Origin: Humulus lupulus
Lineage: Eukaryota; Streptophyta; Magnoliopsida; Rosales; Cannabaceae
Direction: 5' to 3'
Assembly (NCBI RefSeq): GCF_963169125.1
Contig: NC_084802.1
Span: 118,610,903 to 118,674,902, forward strand
Length of the DNA stretch: 64,000 nt
The position numbers and the translations under genes were made by a program. The notes beneath the pieces were generated by a model. The model was not told the origin of the DNA. It did no database searches and saw nothing but the letters and a program-made list of their open reading frames with translations. This document shows positions 23,765-36,002 of the stretch, in pieces; within the stretch, counting starts at the first letter, position 1, and the number at the start of each line of letters is the position of its first letter.

Positions 23765-24116
23765 ATTTTTTTTTTAAAAATTAAAAATAATACCCATTCA
23801 GGATAAAGGAGATGAAGGGATCTTAGGTTTCAAACCAGATAGCTTAGAGGTTACGTTTCTTGGGTGGTTTTGTACTAAACCACTTCCCAAGGAAAGTAGT
23901 GGTCTGTCAGTCTGACAGATGGATCCCTAAATATCAGGGGTCTATTAGGAAACTGAGGCGCATAACTTAGGGTATCGCATGGTATCACGCGATGGGGCTG
24001 AGGCTAACCTTAGCTCGTATAACAAAAGTAATCCTTCCCCCCTTCGTACTTCTACGTCAGTCTTTAAACCCTCATAGGTTGCCTACTAACTAGGTCGTTC
24101 TGTCCGTTAGGCGATC
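23765..24116 (+). other. element C region upstream of the antisense gene
   Basis: About 350 bp from the T-rich junction to the first recognisable codons of the antisense gene. In element D the equivalent stretch between gene start and LTR is about 840 bp and ends in a polypurine tract, so roughly half has been lost here. Confidence 0.5.
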
Positions 24117-26671
24117 TGATAGCTCCCCAAAAGAAAACTGAACTCAAGAAGAATGCATCTAGCTCATCTGCTCAGCAAAAGAACAAGGGGAAGCAGATCG
24201 CCCTAGAGTCCCCCATTCCCCACTTCGGTTTGATGGTGGAGAAGGAGGTGGTGGTTGACCCCAACGCCTACTTTGAGGCGGAACGCATCGTATCAAAGAT
24301 CACAACCCAAGGGAGGATGAACAAAATCATGCTGAGCCATAACATCGAGACCGGGACTGGAACTCTCATAGCCCGACCTGCGTTTGAAGGGGAACGGAGC
24401 TGCTCCCTTCTCCAAGACGATTTCGCATCTTAGAGTGACGAACAACTGAAGGTTGGAGCCTTTCTCCCCCTGAAACAATACTTCGCGGACTTTCTAAACT
24501 TCATGAAGTTGGCTCCATTTCAGCTCACCCCAAATTCTTATAGGCTTTTGGGGGGCTGAAATATTTGTTTTTGAAGCATGAGTGGGAGGTCCCACTCCGA
24601 CAGATATACTATATTTCTTCTACCTTAAAGTTAGCCCAGAACAGAGAGGGCGAGATGACGGGTTCTACTATCTCACAAGATTTCCCAACTTTTCCCCTAT
24701 CTTCGAGCTTCCTAGTCACCCCAACCACTACAAAGTCCTGTTCTTTATGTCGAATGGGTTCCGGAATTGCGAACACAAATACTTCAATTGTCCTTGTAAG
24801 TTCCTTACAATGTGTCTTCAGCTCGTGAAATTCTATTCTTTTCAAGATATTTCCTTTGTACACATCTTAACTGAACTTGTTTCTCGTACAACCATATTTG
24901 CAAGGACGAAGAAGTCTGTGACCCTCAGTGGTCAATATGAGATGTTTTCTGGGCTTCCACAAAGAGAGAAGGACTACCGCCAAGTCGTGAAGGACGTCAT
25001 GATGCTGCCGTGAAAGTTGATTGGTAAAGGTCAAACATTGGATTGAAGGACTCGAGCTACCCTTACGGTGATCCATGAGCTCGTATTCTCTCAAGAGGAG
25101 GCCTTGCCAGCCACCGAAGGCAAGGAGGAAGAAGAGGACAAGGTCCCCCTTGTGAGGAAAATGTGGGCTCCCGAGGCTATCCGGGAACCTGATTTAGAAC
25201 GAGCTGCGTCAGGGGCAGCAGCCGGCCCCTCCGACCAAGGTAACCCATACCCTTATGGGGAATTAGATAGGATTGTTGTCGATTTTAGGTTAGTTCGGTT
25301 TAACCCAAATCAACTTGTCCATCGTCATCCTCATAACCCAGATCGTAATGTAACCCTGCTCCAATGTGTAGACCACCTACTGGTACGCCATGACAGTAGT
25401 TACCCTAAGGGCACAGTAGTTGTTGACAACACTTTAAACTTTAGATCTGCCATTTTTGAGGAGTATGGAACCAACTGTAGGACCTGGTCTTCTCTGATCT
25501 AGGGTGCATTTGCCCCTGGATTTAGACAATGTATAGATGAATCCAATCCTGAGGAAGGACCTGAGCCTGAACCCTGTAGGATCCCAGAAATACTAATTGT
25601 AGACTCTCCCTCTCCTCCAGTAGTCCCAAGGCTGGAGGTCGTGCCTATCCCAGTCAAAACACCCGTACTGGTGATAATAGACTCTTCCCCAGCCTGGAGG
25701 GTAGGATCTTTGTTTTCTCTATCCTTGTATATGTTTTTGACAACTTTATTTGTGAACTAACTCCTTTTTGCTCTTTTCAGGAGAAGAGATGGAACAACCC
25801 AGAGCTCCTAACCTCCGAACTGCCTTCCAGGCCAGGAAGTCCGGCTCGGTCCCCATTGTGAAGAGGCCCAGGATTACGAAGAAGACCCCTCTGGCAGCAG
25901 GGAACACCTCAAAATCCCCTGCTAAGGGGAAAGGCACGAGCTCAACAGCTCTTGTGTCTTCTGTTACCGATAGGAGGGTTCCTCCTCCTTCTCCTCTGCC
26001 CCGATTCACGCCTCCCCAAGCCCAAGTGATACAAAGTGATCCTTTAACCCCCAGCATCCCAGTCGTGACCGTTCGAATACTAATAGATCCCCAGGATCTA
26101 TAGAAAATCCCTGAAGCCTTTCGGGGTATCATTTACAAGACGGCGAGCCATATGGTGGGGCACACCTATAAAGCCAGCTCGAGGGATCTGAGGACCATCA
26201 GGGAGCAGAGAGCAAAGAATGTCATGGAATCAGCCATGAGAATGAGCCTCACTGTAAGTTATCCTTCCTTGGTGACATATTTTTTTCATTGTGCCCAAGG
26301 ATAAATCTAACTTGTTCTATTATTTTGTAGTCTGCCCTGGCTCAATATCGCAGTATAGCCCGTGCTAGGGCTAGAAATGATGAGCTCCGGGCCGAACTAA
26401 ACACCGCAAATACTACCCTGACAGCCGCTCAAGAAGCCGAGTAGATCGTCAAAACTACTTTGGCAGCTGTTCAGAAGAATGAATACTATGCCATGGCTGC
26501 TCTCGCCTCGTCCCAAGAAAGTGAGCAGGCTGCAAAGACTGCCTTGACGGCCCTCCAGGCTCAACTTGCATAACTCAACCAGTGTTGGGCCTTTAACCAG
26601 GATGGGAACTTCTCTTTCATGGAAACCGAGCTATGGGATGCGTTCCTTGCAAAATTCAAGGCTCGGTTTTT
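24117..26671 (+). pseudogene. element C antisense gene (gypsy-type transposon domain), broken
   Basis: Lies opposite to gag-pol. A Lys-rich start (QQKNKGKQIALESPIPHFGL) is followed by VGAFLPLKQYFADFLNFMKL and APFQLTPNSYRLLG, matching AYLPLHPFFVGVANYFGVAP and FQITPNGYRML of element D's antisense protein; then NHYKVLFFMSNGFRNCEHKY. Intron-like signals include a donor at 24796 (CCTT|GTAAGTTCC), an acceptor near 25780 (CTCTTTTCAG), a donor near 26252 (ACT|GTAAGTTATC) and an acceptor near 26331 (ATTTTGTAG). The 3' part is Ala/Glu-rich (ELRAELNTANTTLTAAQEAE), likely coiled coil. In-frame stops (ends at 24433, 26103, 26443, 26572) kill it. Copia B interrupts the last exon at 26677. Confidence 0.75.
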
Positions 26672-26676
26672 GCAAG

Positions 26677-28540
26677 TGTTAGGAAAACTTATACACGATC
26701 GTTATTTATTTTCATGTAGATCTAATATTTTGTTTAATATTAGATCTACATGAGATCTACATGTTTCTAAAATTGAATTCAAAGAGAAACAAAGACAAGG
26801 ATACTTACAGTATACGCAACGAAATTAAAGAGTCCTTCCTTCAGTTTCTCTGACTCTTGAATCCTTTCTATCGCAGAGTATTATCAAGAAACTGAACCGA
26901 TCTTCTGTTTTCTTCACAGTCTTCCAATGTATCCCTAGAATCACCTAGACTAGTGTGGACAATTCTCAACACATGAGATAGATATAGAGAGAAGAAGAGA
27001 AAATAACAAAGAGGCTTAGAAAAGGACTTGTGTTTAGAGAAACTATCAGAAAATCTGACTTGTGACTTCTCTGTCGACTCAGAAATCGTAACTGATGATT
27101 TCTCTCTAAGCACTCCTTTTATAGACTAAATTAGGCCATTTAATTTAATTAAAAAATCAATAAAATAATAGCCAATTCGAAGCCCTAGGTCAAAATTATC
27201 ATGGGCTTTAGGCCCGTGAAATTTCCCATTTGATTATAAGTCCATTAGACTTAAAATCAAGGCCTGTATTATTTTCTATTGATTTAATCAATTAAATAAT
27301 CATTTAAATCCTTTATCAAATTAATTATTTATAATTTGGACCTTGATTTAAATTTATTTATTAATTTAGATACCAATTTATCTTAATTAATAAATCTGCC
27401 CTAATTTATCTTTTCTTCTCAAAATTACATAACTTTGTGAAACTATCCAAAATTGATCTGTTCAACTTTGATAATTCTAATTGATAATTAACTCAATTAA
27501 TTGAGACTATCTAGATGATTTTATCCAAGGAACAATGGGGACCATGGGCCTATGAAATCAAGCTCCAATAAGTTATCATAAATCTAACAAATAAATTTAT
27601 TAACTTATTAATTCCTCGTGAATCCACTATAGACTCGGAATTGCACTCTTGAATTCATAGAACGCTCTATAACAAATATAGATACGCTATTAATTATCCA
27701 CTGTTACAACCATAATTGTCACTCAATCCTCTGTAGATGGTCTACAATGAGATAGGACTAAAATACCGTTTTACCCCTCATTGTATTTTATCCTTAAAAC
27801 ACTTAGTTCCTTGTAAATGATATTTCAGTAAACTAATTTAATTACTAAAATGAGATCTCTATCATTTAACACCTTGAACCAAACTAAAATGAAACCATCA
27901 TTTCACTTCTTCATTAGAAGCTATAGATGTTCATATCTATGATTAACACTCCTACTCAATTATACTACCGAGTTCCCAAGATGTAAGTATGGGCTAGTCC
28001 GTAGGGTAAGCTAGTAACGAACAAGTCAAAGAACTCAAATAATACTATCAGTTAGAATACTAACCACTCAGAATTGAGATTGAATTGACCTATGGTAAAC
28101 TATATGATACAACTAGAATATATAATAACGCCATGTTTACTTATCTTATCAACTGTCACTATCGGTCCAGTCTGATGTAACTAATACATTCGATCTTATC
28201 TACTTTGCTAATGTTCTGGAAAGAACATAACACTGTAATGTGTAAGTAGATTATATCGTAGATTGGCAAGTCAGTGTAAATCCTGTTCTCTGACTAATCT
28301 TAGGACTAACTTATTTTGAACATATGATCATATTTATATTCCACTGTGATTACGTCACTATAAATAAGATTAGCTATATTCTCGACATTTAATAGAAGTT
28401 TATATTAAACAAATAATCATGAAAATAAAACATGTGAGTAAAGTGATTGACCAAGTCAAAAAATGATTTCTATTCTTTTTATTTATAATAAAATGAGATT
28501 ACAAAGAATTTGGGTTTTAATTAGGGCATAAAACCCCAAA
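26677..28540 (-). repeat. 3' LTR of copia B
   Basis: About 1864 bp, TGTTAGGAAAAC to AAAACCCC, closely matched to 34128-35997 (for example ACAAAGACAAGGATACTTAC and GTGTGTAAGTAGAT-type blocks). It contains a perfect 17-bp hairpin at 26713-26752 that the other LTR lacks. Confidence 0.88.
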
Positions 28541-28553
28541 AAACTCCCACTTG
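28541..28553 (-). other. polypurine tract of copia B
   Basis: Minus strand AAGTGGGAGTTT directly before the 3' LTR, the same motif as next to copia A's 3' LTR. Confidence 0.75.
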
Positions 28554-28559
28554 CACTAA

Positions 28560-30182
28560 TTGAAACTAATGCCTTAATTCTACTAATCCCATTTCTTTGA
28601 TATGCTTATCAAATGTAGCTTCTAGTAGTGTCTTTGTAAACGGATCTACAAGATTGTCTTCAGTTGCAATCTTCATAACTTTGACATCTCCTCTGGCCAC
28701 ATATTCTCGAATAATGTGATACTTCCTTTCTATATGCTTACTTCAATTGTGACTTCAAGGTTCTTTCGAGTTGGCTATCGCTCCTGTATTGTCACAAAAC
28801 AACACAAGCGCTTTATCCATTTCTGGAATAACACCAAGATCCGAATAGAACTTCTTTAGCCAGACTATTTCCTTAGCTGCTTCTGATGCAGCTATGTACT
28901 GAGCTTCCATGGTGGAATCTGAGATTGCATACTGCTTTACGCTTCTACAAATCACAGCTCCACCCCCAAGAGTACACACGATTCTAGAAGTACACTTCCT
29001 GTCATCGACATCAGTCTGAAAATCTAAATCGGTGTAGCCTACAAGGTTCAAAACACCACCCTTGTAGACTAACATATAATCCCTAGTCCATCTCAAATAC
29101 TTTAGGATATGCTTAACTGCTATCCAATGTTTCGGTCCTGAGTTTGATTGATACTTGGTCACTAATCCCACTGCATAGCAAATGTCTTGTCTAGTACATA
29201 ACCTGGCATACATCAGACTTCCAACTGCAGATGCGTAAGGAACATTTCTCATTGCATCTTCCTCTTCAGGAGTCTGGGGAGACTGCTTCTTTGAAAGATG
29301 AATTCCATGGTGGGACGGTAGACGCCCTTTCTTGGAATTTGTCATTGAGATACGTTCAAGCAATTTATCTATGTAAGCTGCTTGAGATAGAGCTAAGAGT
29401 CTGTTATTTTTATCCCTGATGATCTGGATACCTAGAACATAACTTTCTTCGCCCAAATCCTTCATCTGGAATTGAGTGCTCAGCCAATTCTTCACATCTG
29501 ATAATTTCTTAACATTGTTTCCAATGAGTAAGATATCATCTACATAAAGAACCAGGAATACCACTATTTTATTTTCCTTTAGTTGGTAAACACAGGGCTC
29601 ATCAATATTTTGTTCAAAGCCATAGGTTTTTATTATTTCATCAAACCTAAGATTCCAGGAACGAGAAGCTTGCTTAAGTCCATAGATGGACCTATTCAAC
29701 TTGCAAACTTTTCCTTCTTATCCAGATACTTTAAATCCTTCTGGCTAATCCATATAAATGATTTCGTCATGCTTTCCATTAAGAAAAGATGTCTTGACGT
29801 CCATTTGCCAGATCTCATAGTCGAGAGCGGCTGCTATGGATAGGAGGATGCGAATGGATTTGAGCATGGCTACCGGACTAAAAGTTTCCTCATAGTCCAG
29901 GCCTTCTCTTTGGGTATAAGCCTTTGCCACTAATTGAGCTTTATAAGTCTCGATATTTCCATCAACACCTCATTTCTTCTTGTAGATCCACTTGCACCCA
30001 ATGGCCCTAAAATCACTAGGTGCTTCCACAAGATCCCAGACGGAATTTGAGTACATGGACTCCATTTCCTGTTTCATGGCTTCGAGCCATAGTTCCTTTT
30101 CAGAGCTAGCCATTGCCTGTTTGAAAGACAATGGATCATCATCACTAGTGTCACCAACAACCATATTGGTTTCACCATCCAA
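28560..30182 (-). pseudogene. copia B reverse transcriptase and RNase H, mostly intact
   Basis: The 314-codon frame 29699-28755 holds NRSIYGLKQASRSWNLRFDE, VLYVDDILLIGNN (catalytic YVDD), the connection PYASAVGSLMYARLCTRQDI and RNase H (LVGYTDLDFQTDVDD, STMEAQYIAASEAAKEIVWL, LFCDNTGAIANSKE). Upstream, broken frames carry MAKAYTQREGLDYEETFSPV and MDVKTSFLNG (29930-29745), and the linker MDGETNMVVGDTSDDDPLSF (30182). Frame breaks near 29720-29750 and 29950 and the stop at the end of RNase H make it inactive, but decay is lighter than in copia A. Confidence 0.88.
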
Positions 30183-30320
30183 ACCATAGCGAACTGGGTT
30201 CCTAGAAACCCTCCCACTACGACGAGGCTCTGTGACTGTTTGCTCAGGAACAGTGGTACTTTCTTCATTTAAATCAACTTGCGTCGGTTGGACATGAAGA
30301 GTGGGAATTTCATCATCAAC

Positions 30321-31110
30321 TCACATTGATGATGATGGAACATTGGTTGGAGTCAATTCTTTAACCATCTCCTCTAAAACAACTTTGTTGCGAGGTTTAA
30401 AGTTCTGGACATAGTCATTTTCCAGAAAAGTAGCATTTGTAGAAGTAAACACTTTCTTTTCTGAATGACTATAGAAAAGTCCACCCCAAGTACCTTTAGG
30501 ATAGCCAACAAACATGCAAACTTCAATTCGTGATTCAAGCTTTCCCTCCTTTTTTTCTCAGGACATGGTCGGGACACCCCCAGATTCTATAATGGCGTAA
30601 ACTAGGTTCACGACCATTCCAGCGTTCTAAAGGTGTTTTGGGGATTGATTTAGACAGCACGACATTGAGAATGTTGTTCGCGGTTTCAATTGCATGTCCC
30701 CAGAACGAAGTTGGTAGAGTTGAGTAACTAAGCATGCATCTAACCATTTCTAATAAAGTTGTTCCGGCGTTATGCTACACCATTTTGTTGCGGAGTACCT
30801 GGGGCAGTAAGTTGTGATAAAATCCCCAGTTCAGTTAAGTGATCTTGGAACTGTATATCCAAATATTCTCCACCCCTATCAGATCGCAAGATCTTTAACG
30901 TTTTACCTAATTGGTTCTGAGCCATTGCTAGGAATTCCTGAAACTTTGAAAATGTTTCTGATTTCTAATGCATTAGGTAAAGACATGAGTATCTAGAGTA
31001 ATCGTCAATGAAAGTGACGAAATACTCAAAACCACCCCTGGCTTGTACATTCAAAGGTCCACAAACATCTTAATGCACAAGACCAAGTGGTTCTTTGGCC
31101 CTATTACCCT
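30321..31110 (-). pseudogene. copia B integrase, broken
   Basis: Carries the integrase core in fragments: FVTFIDDYSRYSC-type sequence near 31010, KTLKILRSDRGGEYLDIQFQ near 30880 (second Asp), a decayed PQQNGV region near 30790, then the frame MLSYSTLPTSFWGHAIETAN, HYRIWGCPDHVLRKKGGK and MFVGYPKGTWGGLFY. Several stops (for example TTAATG at the DVCGP block) and shifts are present. Confidence 0.83.
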
Positions 31111-31637
31111 TTGCAGAGAATGGACGCTTGGTCAGTTTGCCTTCTAAACAAGATTCATAGACAGGTAATTCACCTAAGGTAAGTTCCCTCAAAGGTCCAT
31201 CCTTTGTAAGTCTTTGAATCCTATCATTGCCAATGTGACCTAGTCTCAAGTGCCATAAATACCTCATATTATCGTTATCGGTATTTTGACATTTACTAAT
31301 CCTAGGTTCAGCTACTTTGAATAAATCATTATAAAGAGCGAGGGGTTCGTTAGGTCGCAGAATATAAAGCTCATTTTCCAAACATGCAATATACAATTGT
31401 GATCCATTTAAAGAAATAGATATATTAAAACTTTTGAAAGTCATAACAAATCGTTCTAATTGCAACATGGAAACTGAAATTAAATTTCTACTAAAATCCG
31501 GAATAAAAAATACATCTTTTAAAATTAAAAATTTATTTCCGAACTTCAGACGAGCTCTTCCTCTAGCTTGGACCACAACGAACGCTCCATTCCCAACTCT
31601 AAGCTTTAAGCTGCCTTCGTTCACTTCCTCCCACGAT
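31070..31637 (-). pseudogene. copia B protease remnant and GAG-pre-integrase
   Basis: Reads NEGSLKLRVGNGAFVVVQAR, then FLILKDVFFIPDFSRNLISV (the protease C-terminal part) and MRYLWHLRLGHIGNDRIQRL with YESCLEGKLTKRPF (pre-integrase zinc region; the first Cys of CESCLEGK is Tyr here). The protease N-terminal part with the catalytic Asp-Ser-Gly is absent: Gag's DKNKAS stop is followed at once by ESWEEVNEGSLKL. Confidence 0.82.
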
Positions 31638-32273
31638 TCAAGAAGCTTTATTTTTATCTGCTAGAAACTTGGGGCAATCCTGTTTCCAATGCCCCTTCTC
31701 TTTGCAGTGAAAATACTTACCTCTACCTTTCTTGTTTTTCTTGTTCTTCCCCTTAGGCGTCTGTGCACTTGGTTGTGCACTTGCCTTTGCTGCCTTTGCA
31801 GGCTTGGGGTTGTTGTTTTGTCCACCTTTCCTCTTATTTCCAGCTTTCGAAGACGAAGCTTGGTTAGCTTCAGCCTTAGCTGGATCAGGAGCAATAGTAG
31901 TAGTCTTATTTTCTCCTCCTTTACTAGGTCCACCCATGATAGGCTCAAAAATCTGAAGCTCGTTCATGAGATGCGTCAGACCATAGTTGAGTTGATCACG
32001 AACGTGCAGACACGGTGCTATTCGAGCATTCACAGTGTCATCATGTATGTGTGGAGATGGTGTTATCCAAGCATTTATGGTGCCATCACGATCATTGACG
32101 GTGCCATCACGAACGTGCGAACACGGTGCTCGTTCTGGGGATTCCTCAATCATGACGAACTTGGAGTTGTCACCAATCAACACAATGTTGATGTTATGCT
32201 TCCATTTAAGGAAGTTTTCTCCAGTGAGTTTCTCCATCGAAAGTTGAGAAAGGATGGGAGTAGACACAGACAC
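31638..32273 (-). pseudogene. copia B gag with a large internal deletion
   Basis: A 211-codon frame: MSVSTPILSQLSMEKLTGEN, FLKWKHNINIVLIGDNSKFV, then a strange middle, then LNYGLTHLMNELQIFEP, a Lys/Ala-rich part and the zinc knuckle YFHCKEKGHWKQDC. The middle is not Gag core but repeats of an HVRD-containing unit (45-bp tandem repeat, 31994-32132), derived from the APGMHVRD block seen in copia A. Most of the capsid-like core (about 300-400 bp in copia A) is missing. Confidence 0.83.
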
Positions 32274-34127
32274 TACTTAACTTAAAACTACAAATTACCA
32301 ATAAAATAGAAATCAATCACATTTGCTCAATAAAACTTCTATTCACACATGTTTCAAGAAATAGCACAACATATACAAAAATATGTAAGAAGTGAGAAAA
32401 AATACCAAAAACAATCATATCTCTATTTCTTTAGGTTTTTAACTAATCTATGATATCCTTGTCCCGGTTGGCGAGATTAAAAAACACTACTAGTTAAATA
32501 GAGTTGTAAACTCATTTAATAATGGACACCACTACTAACAACCTACTATTCGATCAAAATAAGAAAATAAAATCTCTTATTTTATGAGCTAGACCCACGG
32601 TTTCGATAATCATAGATTTAGTCCTAGATTTTGTTAATTGTTATTAATTGATTAGGCCCACTATAGTCTTGCAAAGCAAATGGGCCTTCACAAGTGGAAT
32701 CACCCACAAGAGAGGAATTTAAACTTTACATTTTCTAATGGGCCCAAATAAAACCTATCATTTTATGAATATTTTATTTGGAAAAAACCATATATCTAAC
32801 AAACATATGGGCCACTATATGCATCTAAGCCAGTTGCAAAAATATCACATATAGTGGAAAGAGACATGTTATAATTTGATGGGCCTAATCATGTTACTAT
32901 ATGAGCAATTCTATGAAATTATGCAAAAATACCACAATTTATTTCATTTGCAAAAATACTACAATTAATTATCTAGAATTTATCAAAAAAATTCAAATTA
33001 ATTAAATTTTTACAAAAATAAGTCAATTTAAATGAAATTTATCAACAATTAACAATAGTTAATTTAAATTTCATTTATCAACAATGAACTTGGTTTTAGG
33101 TTAATTTGAAAAAAAAATATTAATTTAATTTAAATAGAATTTATCAACAATTAACCAAAGTTAATTTAAATCCCATTTATTAAAAAAATATTTTATTAAT
33201 TGGCTGAAAAAATGATATTTTTCAAAATTTAACCAATTTTAAATTTTAAAATCAATATCTTAACTATTTTCAAAAAATATCTTGTATTGTTATAACTATT
33301 AACTAATATTTTAACCATTTAAAAAAATATATATAATTAGTTCTAACAACCTTAAAATATCTCAAAACAGTTAATCAAATTCAAATATCCATAAAAATAT
33401 CTAACTAACAATATTCACATTTCAAATAATTTAAATATTAAAAACTATAGAATAAAAAGATATATATATTTTCAAATAAAGATTTAATAAAAAAAATGAA
33501 GAACTTAAATGAAAATATCTCAAATGTCTGATATCATAATTCTAATATTTTAATATATTAAAAGATTTAAAATTAATTTGTTAGTCTATTTTTAAATTTG
33601 AATTTTAATCTTTGTAGAAAATATCTAATTATTTAAATCCCAACTAACAAAAATATCTTATTAAAAAAAACAATTTTAAATGATAAAACAAAAAAAAGAT
33701 ATTATTGGTTTTGATTATAAATAATTTCTTTCCACAAATTTTATTTGGATGAACAGTACCTGTGGGTATTGTTCACCTAGTGGCTGGTGCGCATGGCCGC
33801 GCGCGCACGTGCGCTCAAGCATGTGCATGGGTAGCGCGCGCATGGCAGCTAGTGCAAAAAAATTTCAAATATTTTTTTTGAGCAATTTTTTCAGACCAAA
33901 ATTATTTTCTAATTAATTTTTAACATGGTTTACCCAAAATAAAGCATATATAAAATTTCATAGCAAAGAAAACACAACAAAATAACCTAAAAATTGCTAA
34001 TAATCACATAAAATCAATATGCTTCATAAAAACATGAAAATCATCCAATTATTCAAACATATCAAATAATCTAATTTTAAACATGTTAATGCATGAAAAT
34101 AAAGATTATCAAAGGCTCTGAGGCCAG
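32274..34127 (-). other. copia B leader
   Basis: About 1.85 kb untranslated, mostly AT-rich. The piece at 32640-32760 matches the copia A leader. A GC tract of alternating purine and pyrimidine lies at 33787-33815. Next to the LTR the minus strand reads ACTGGCCTCAGAGCC, a decayed form of the initiator-tRNA primer site TGGTATCAGAGCC. Confidence 0.65.
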
Positions 34128-35997
34128 TTATTATGAAAACTTATACATGATCTTTATTTATTTTCATGCAGATCTAATATTAAACAAATTAATATGAGAT
34201 AATCTAGAACTTGTTTCTAAAATTGAATTCAAAGAGAAGCAAAGACAAGGATACTTACAGTATACGCAGCGGAATTAAAGAGTCCTTCCTTCAGTTTCTC
34301 TAACTCTTGAATTATATCTGTCGCAGAGTATTATAAGGAACTGAACCGATCTTCTATTTTCTTCAAAGTCTTCCAATGTATCCTTGAATCACCTAGACTA
34401 GTGTGGGAAATTCTCAACACATGAGATAGATATAGAGAGAAGAAGAGAAAATAACAAAGAGGCTTAGAAAAGGACTTGTGTTTAGAGATAATCTAAAACT
34501 ATCAGGAAATCTAACTTATGACTTCTCTGTCGTCTCAGAAATCTTAACTGATGACTTCTCTCTAAGTACTCCTTTTATAGACTCAATTAGGCCATTTAAT
34601 TTCATTAAAAAATCAATAAAATAATAGTCAATTTAAAGTCCTAGGTCGAAATTATCATGGGCTTTAGGCCTGTGAAATTTCCCATTTGATTATAAGTCCA
34701 TTGGACTTAAAATCAAGGCCTGTATTATTTTCTATTGATTTAATTAATTAAATAATCATTTAAATACTTTATCAAATTAATTATTTATAATTTGAACCTT
34801 GATTTAAACTTATTTATTAATTTAGATACCAATTTATCTTAATTAATAAATCAGCCCTAATTTATCTTTTATTCTCAAAATTACATACTTCCGTGAAACT
34901 ATCTAAAATTGACCTGATCAACTTTGATAATTCTAATTGATAATTAAATCAATTAATTGAGACTGTCTAGATGATTTTATCCAAGGTACAATGGGTACCA
35001 TGGGCCTATGAAATCAAGCTCCAATAAGTTATCAAAAATCTAACAAATAAATTTACTAACTTATTAATTCCTCATGACTCCACTATAGACTCGGAATTTC
35101 ACTCTTGAATTCATAGAACACTCTATAACAAATATAGATACGCTATTAATTATCCATTGTTACAACCATAATTGTTACTCAATCCTCTATAGATGGTCTA
35201 CAATGAGATAGGACTAAAATACCGTTTTACCCCTCATTGTATTTTATCCTTAAAACACTTAGTTCCTTGTAAATGATATTTCAGTAATCTAATTTAATTA
35301 CTGAAATGAGATCTCTATCATTTAACACCTTGAACCAAAATAAAAGGAAACCATCATTTCACTTCTTCATTAGAAGCTATAGATGTTCATATCTATGATT
35401 AACACTCCCACTCAATTATACTACCGAGTTCCCAAGATGTAAGTATGGGCTAGTCCGTAGGGTAAGCTGGTAACGAACAAGTCAAAGAACTCAAATAATA
35501 TAATCAGTTAGAATACTAACCACTCAGAATTGAGATTGAATTGACCTATGGTCAGCTATATGATACGACTAGAATAGATAATAACGGCATGTTTACTTAT
35601 CTTATCAACTGTCAGTATCAGTCCAGTCCGATGTAACAAATACATTCGATCTTATCTACTTTGTTAATGTTCTGGAAAGAACATAACACTGTAATGTGTA
35701 AGTAGATCATATCGTAGATTGACAAGTCAGTGTAAATCATGTGCACTGACTAATCTTAGGACTAAGTTATTTAGAACATATAATCATATTTATATTCCAC
35801 TATGATTACGTCACTATAAATAAGATTTGCAATATGCTCGGGATTTAATAGAAGTTTATATTAAACAAATAATCATGAAAATAAAACATGTGAGCAAAGT
35901 GATTGACCAAGTCAAAAAATAATTTCTATTCTTTTCATTGATAATAAAATGAGATTACAAAGAATTTGGGTTTTAATTAGGGCATAAAACCCCAACT
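34128..35997 (-). repeat. 5' LTR of copia B
   Basis: About 1870 bp, homologous end to end with 26677-28540. The terminal bases are mutated (TTATTATG for TGTTAGG; CT for CA at 35996-35997), but the flanking GCAAG duplication fixes the border. Confidence 0.87.
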
Positions 35998-36002
35998 GCA
36001 AG

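Larger units (their letters stand above)
26677..35997 (-). mobile_element. Ty1/copia element 'copia B', minus strand
   Basis: Complete in outline: left (3') LTR 26677-28540, right (5') LTR 34128-35997, internal copia genes on the minus strand, flanked by a perfect 5-bp duplication GCAAG (26672-26676 and 35998-36002). The target is the antisense gene of element C, which continues past 36003. The LTRs differ by scattered changes and small indels. Gag and protease carry large deletions, so the copy is not self-sufficient. Confidence 0.9.

Noticed and set aside
24565..25013. Treating the 143-codon frame in element C's antisense gene as a separate intact gene
   Set aside because: It is an exon fragment of the longer antisense gene plus an unspliced intron; stops lie on both sides.
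31732..32285. + strand frames up to 198 codons over copia B gag
   Set aside because: Antisense shadows of the Gag frame; they lack the PF04195-like core seen in real antisense genes of elements C and D.
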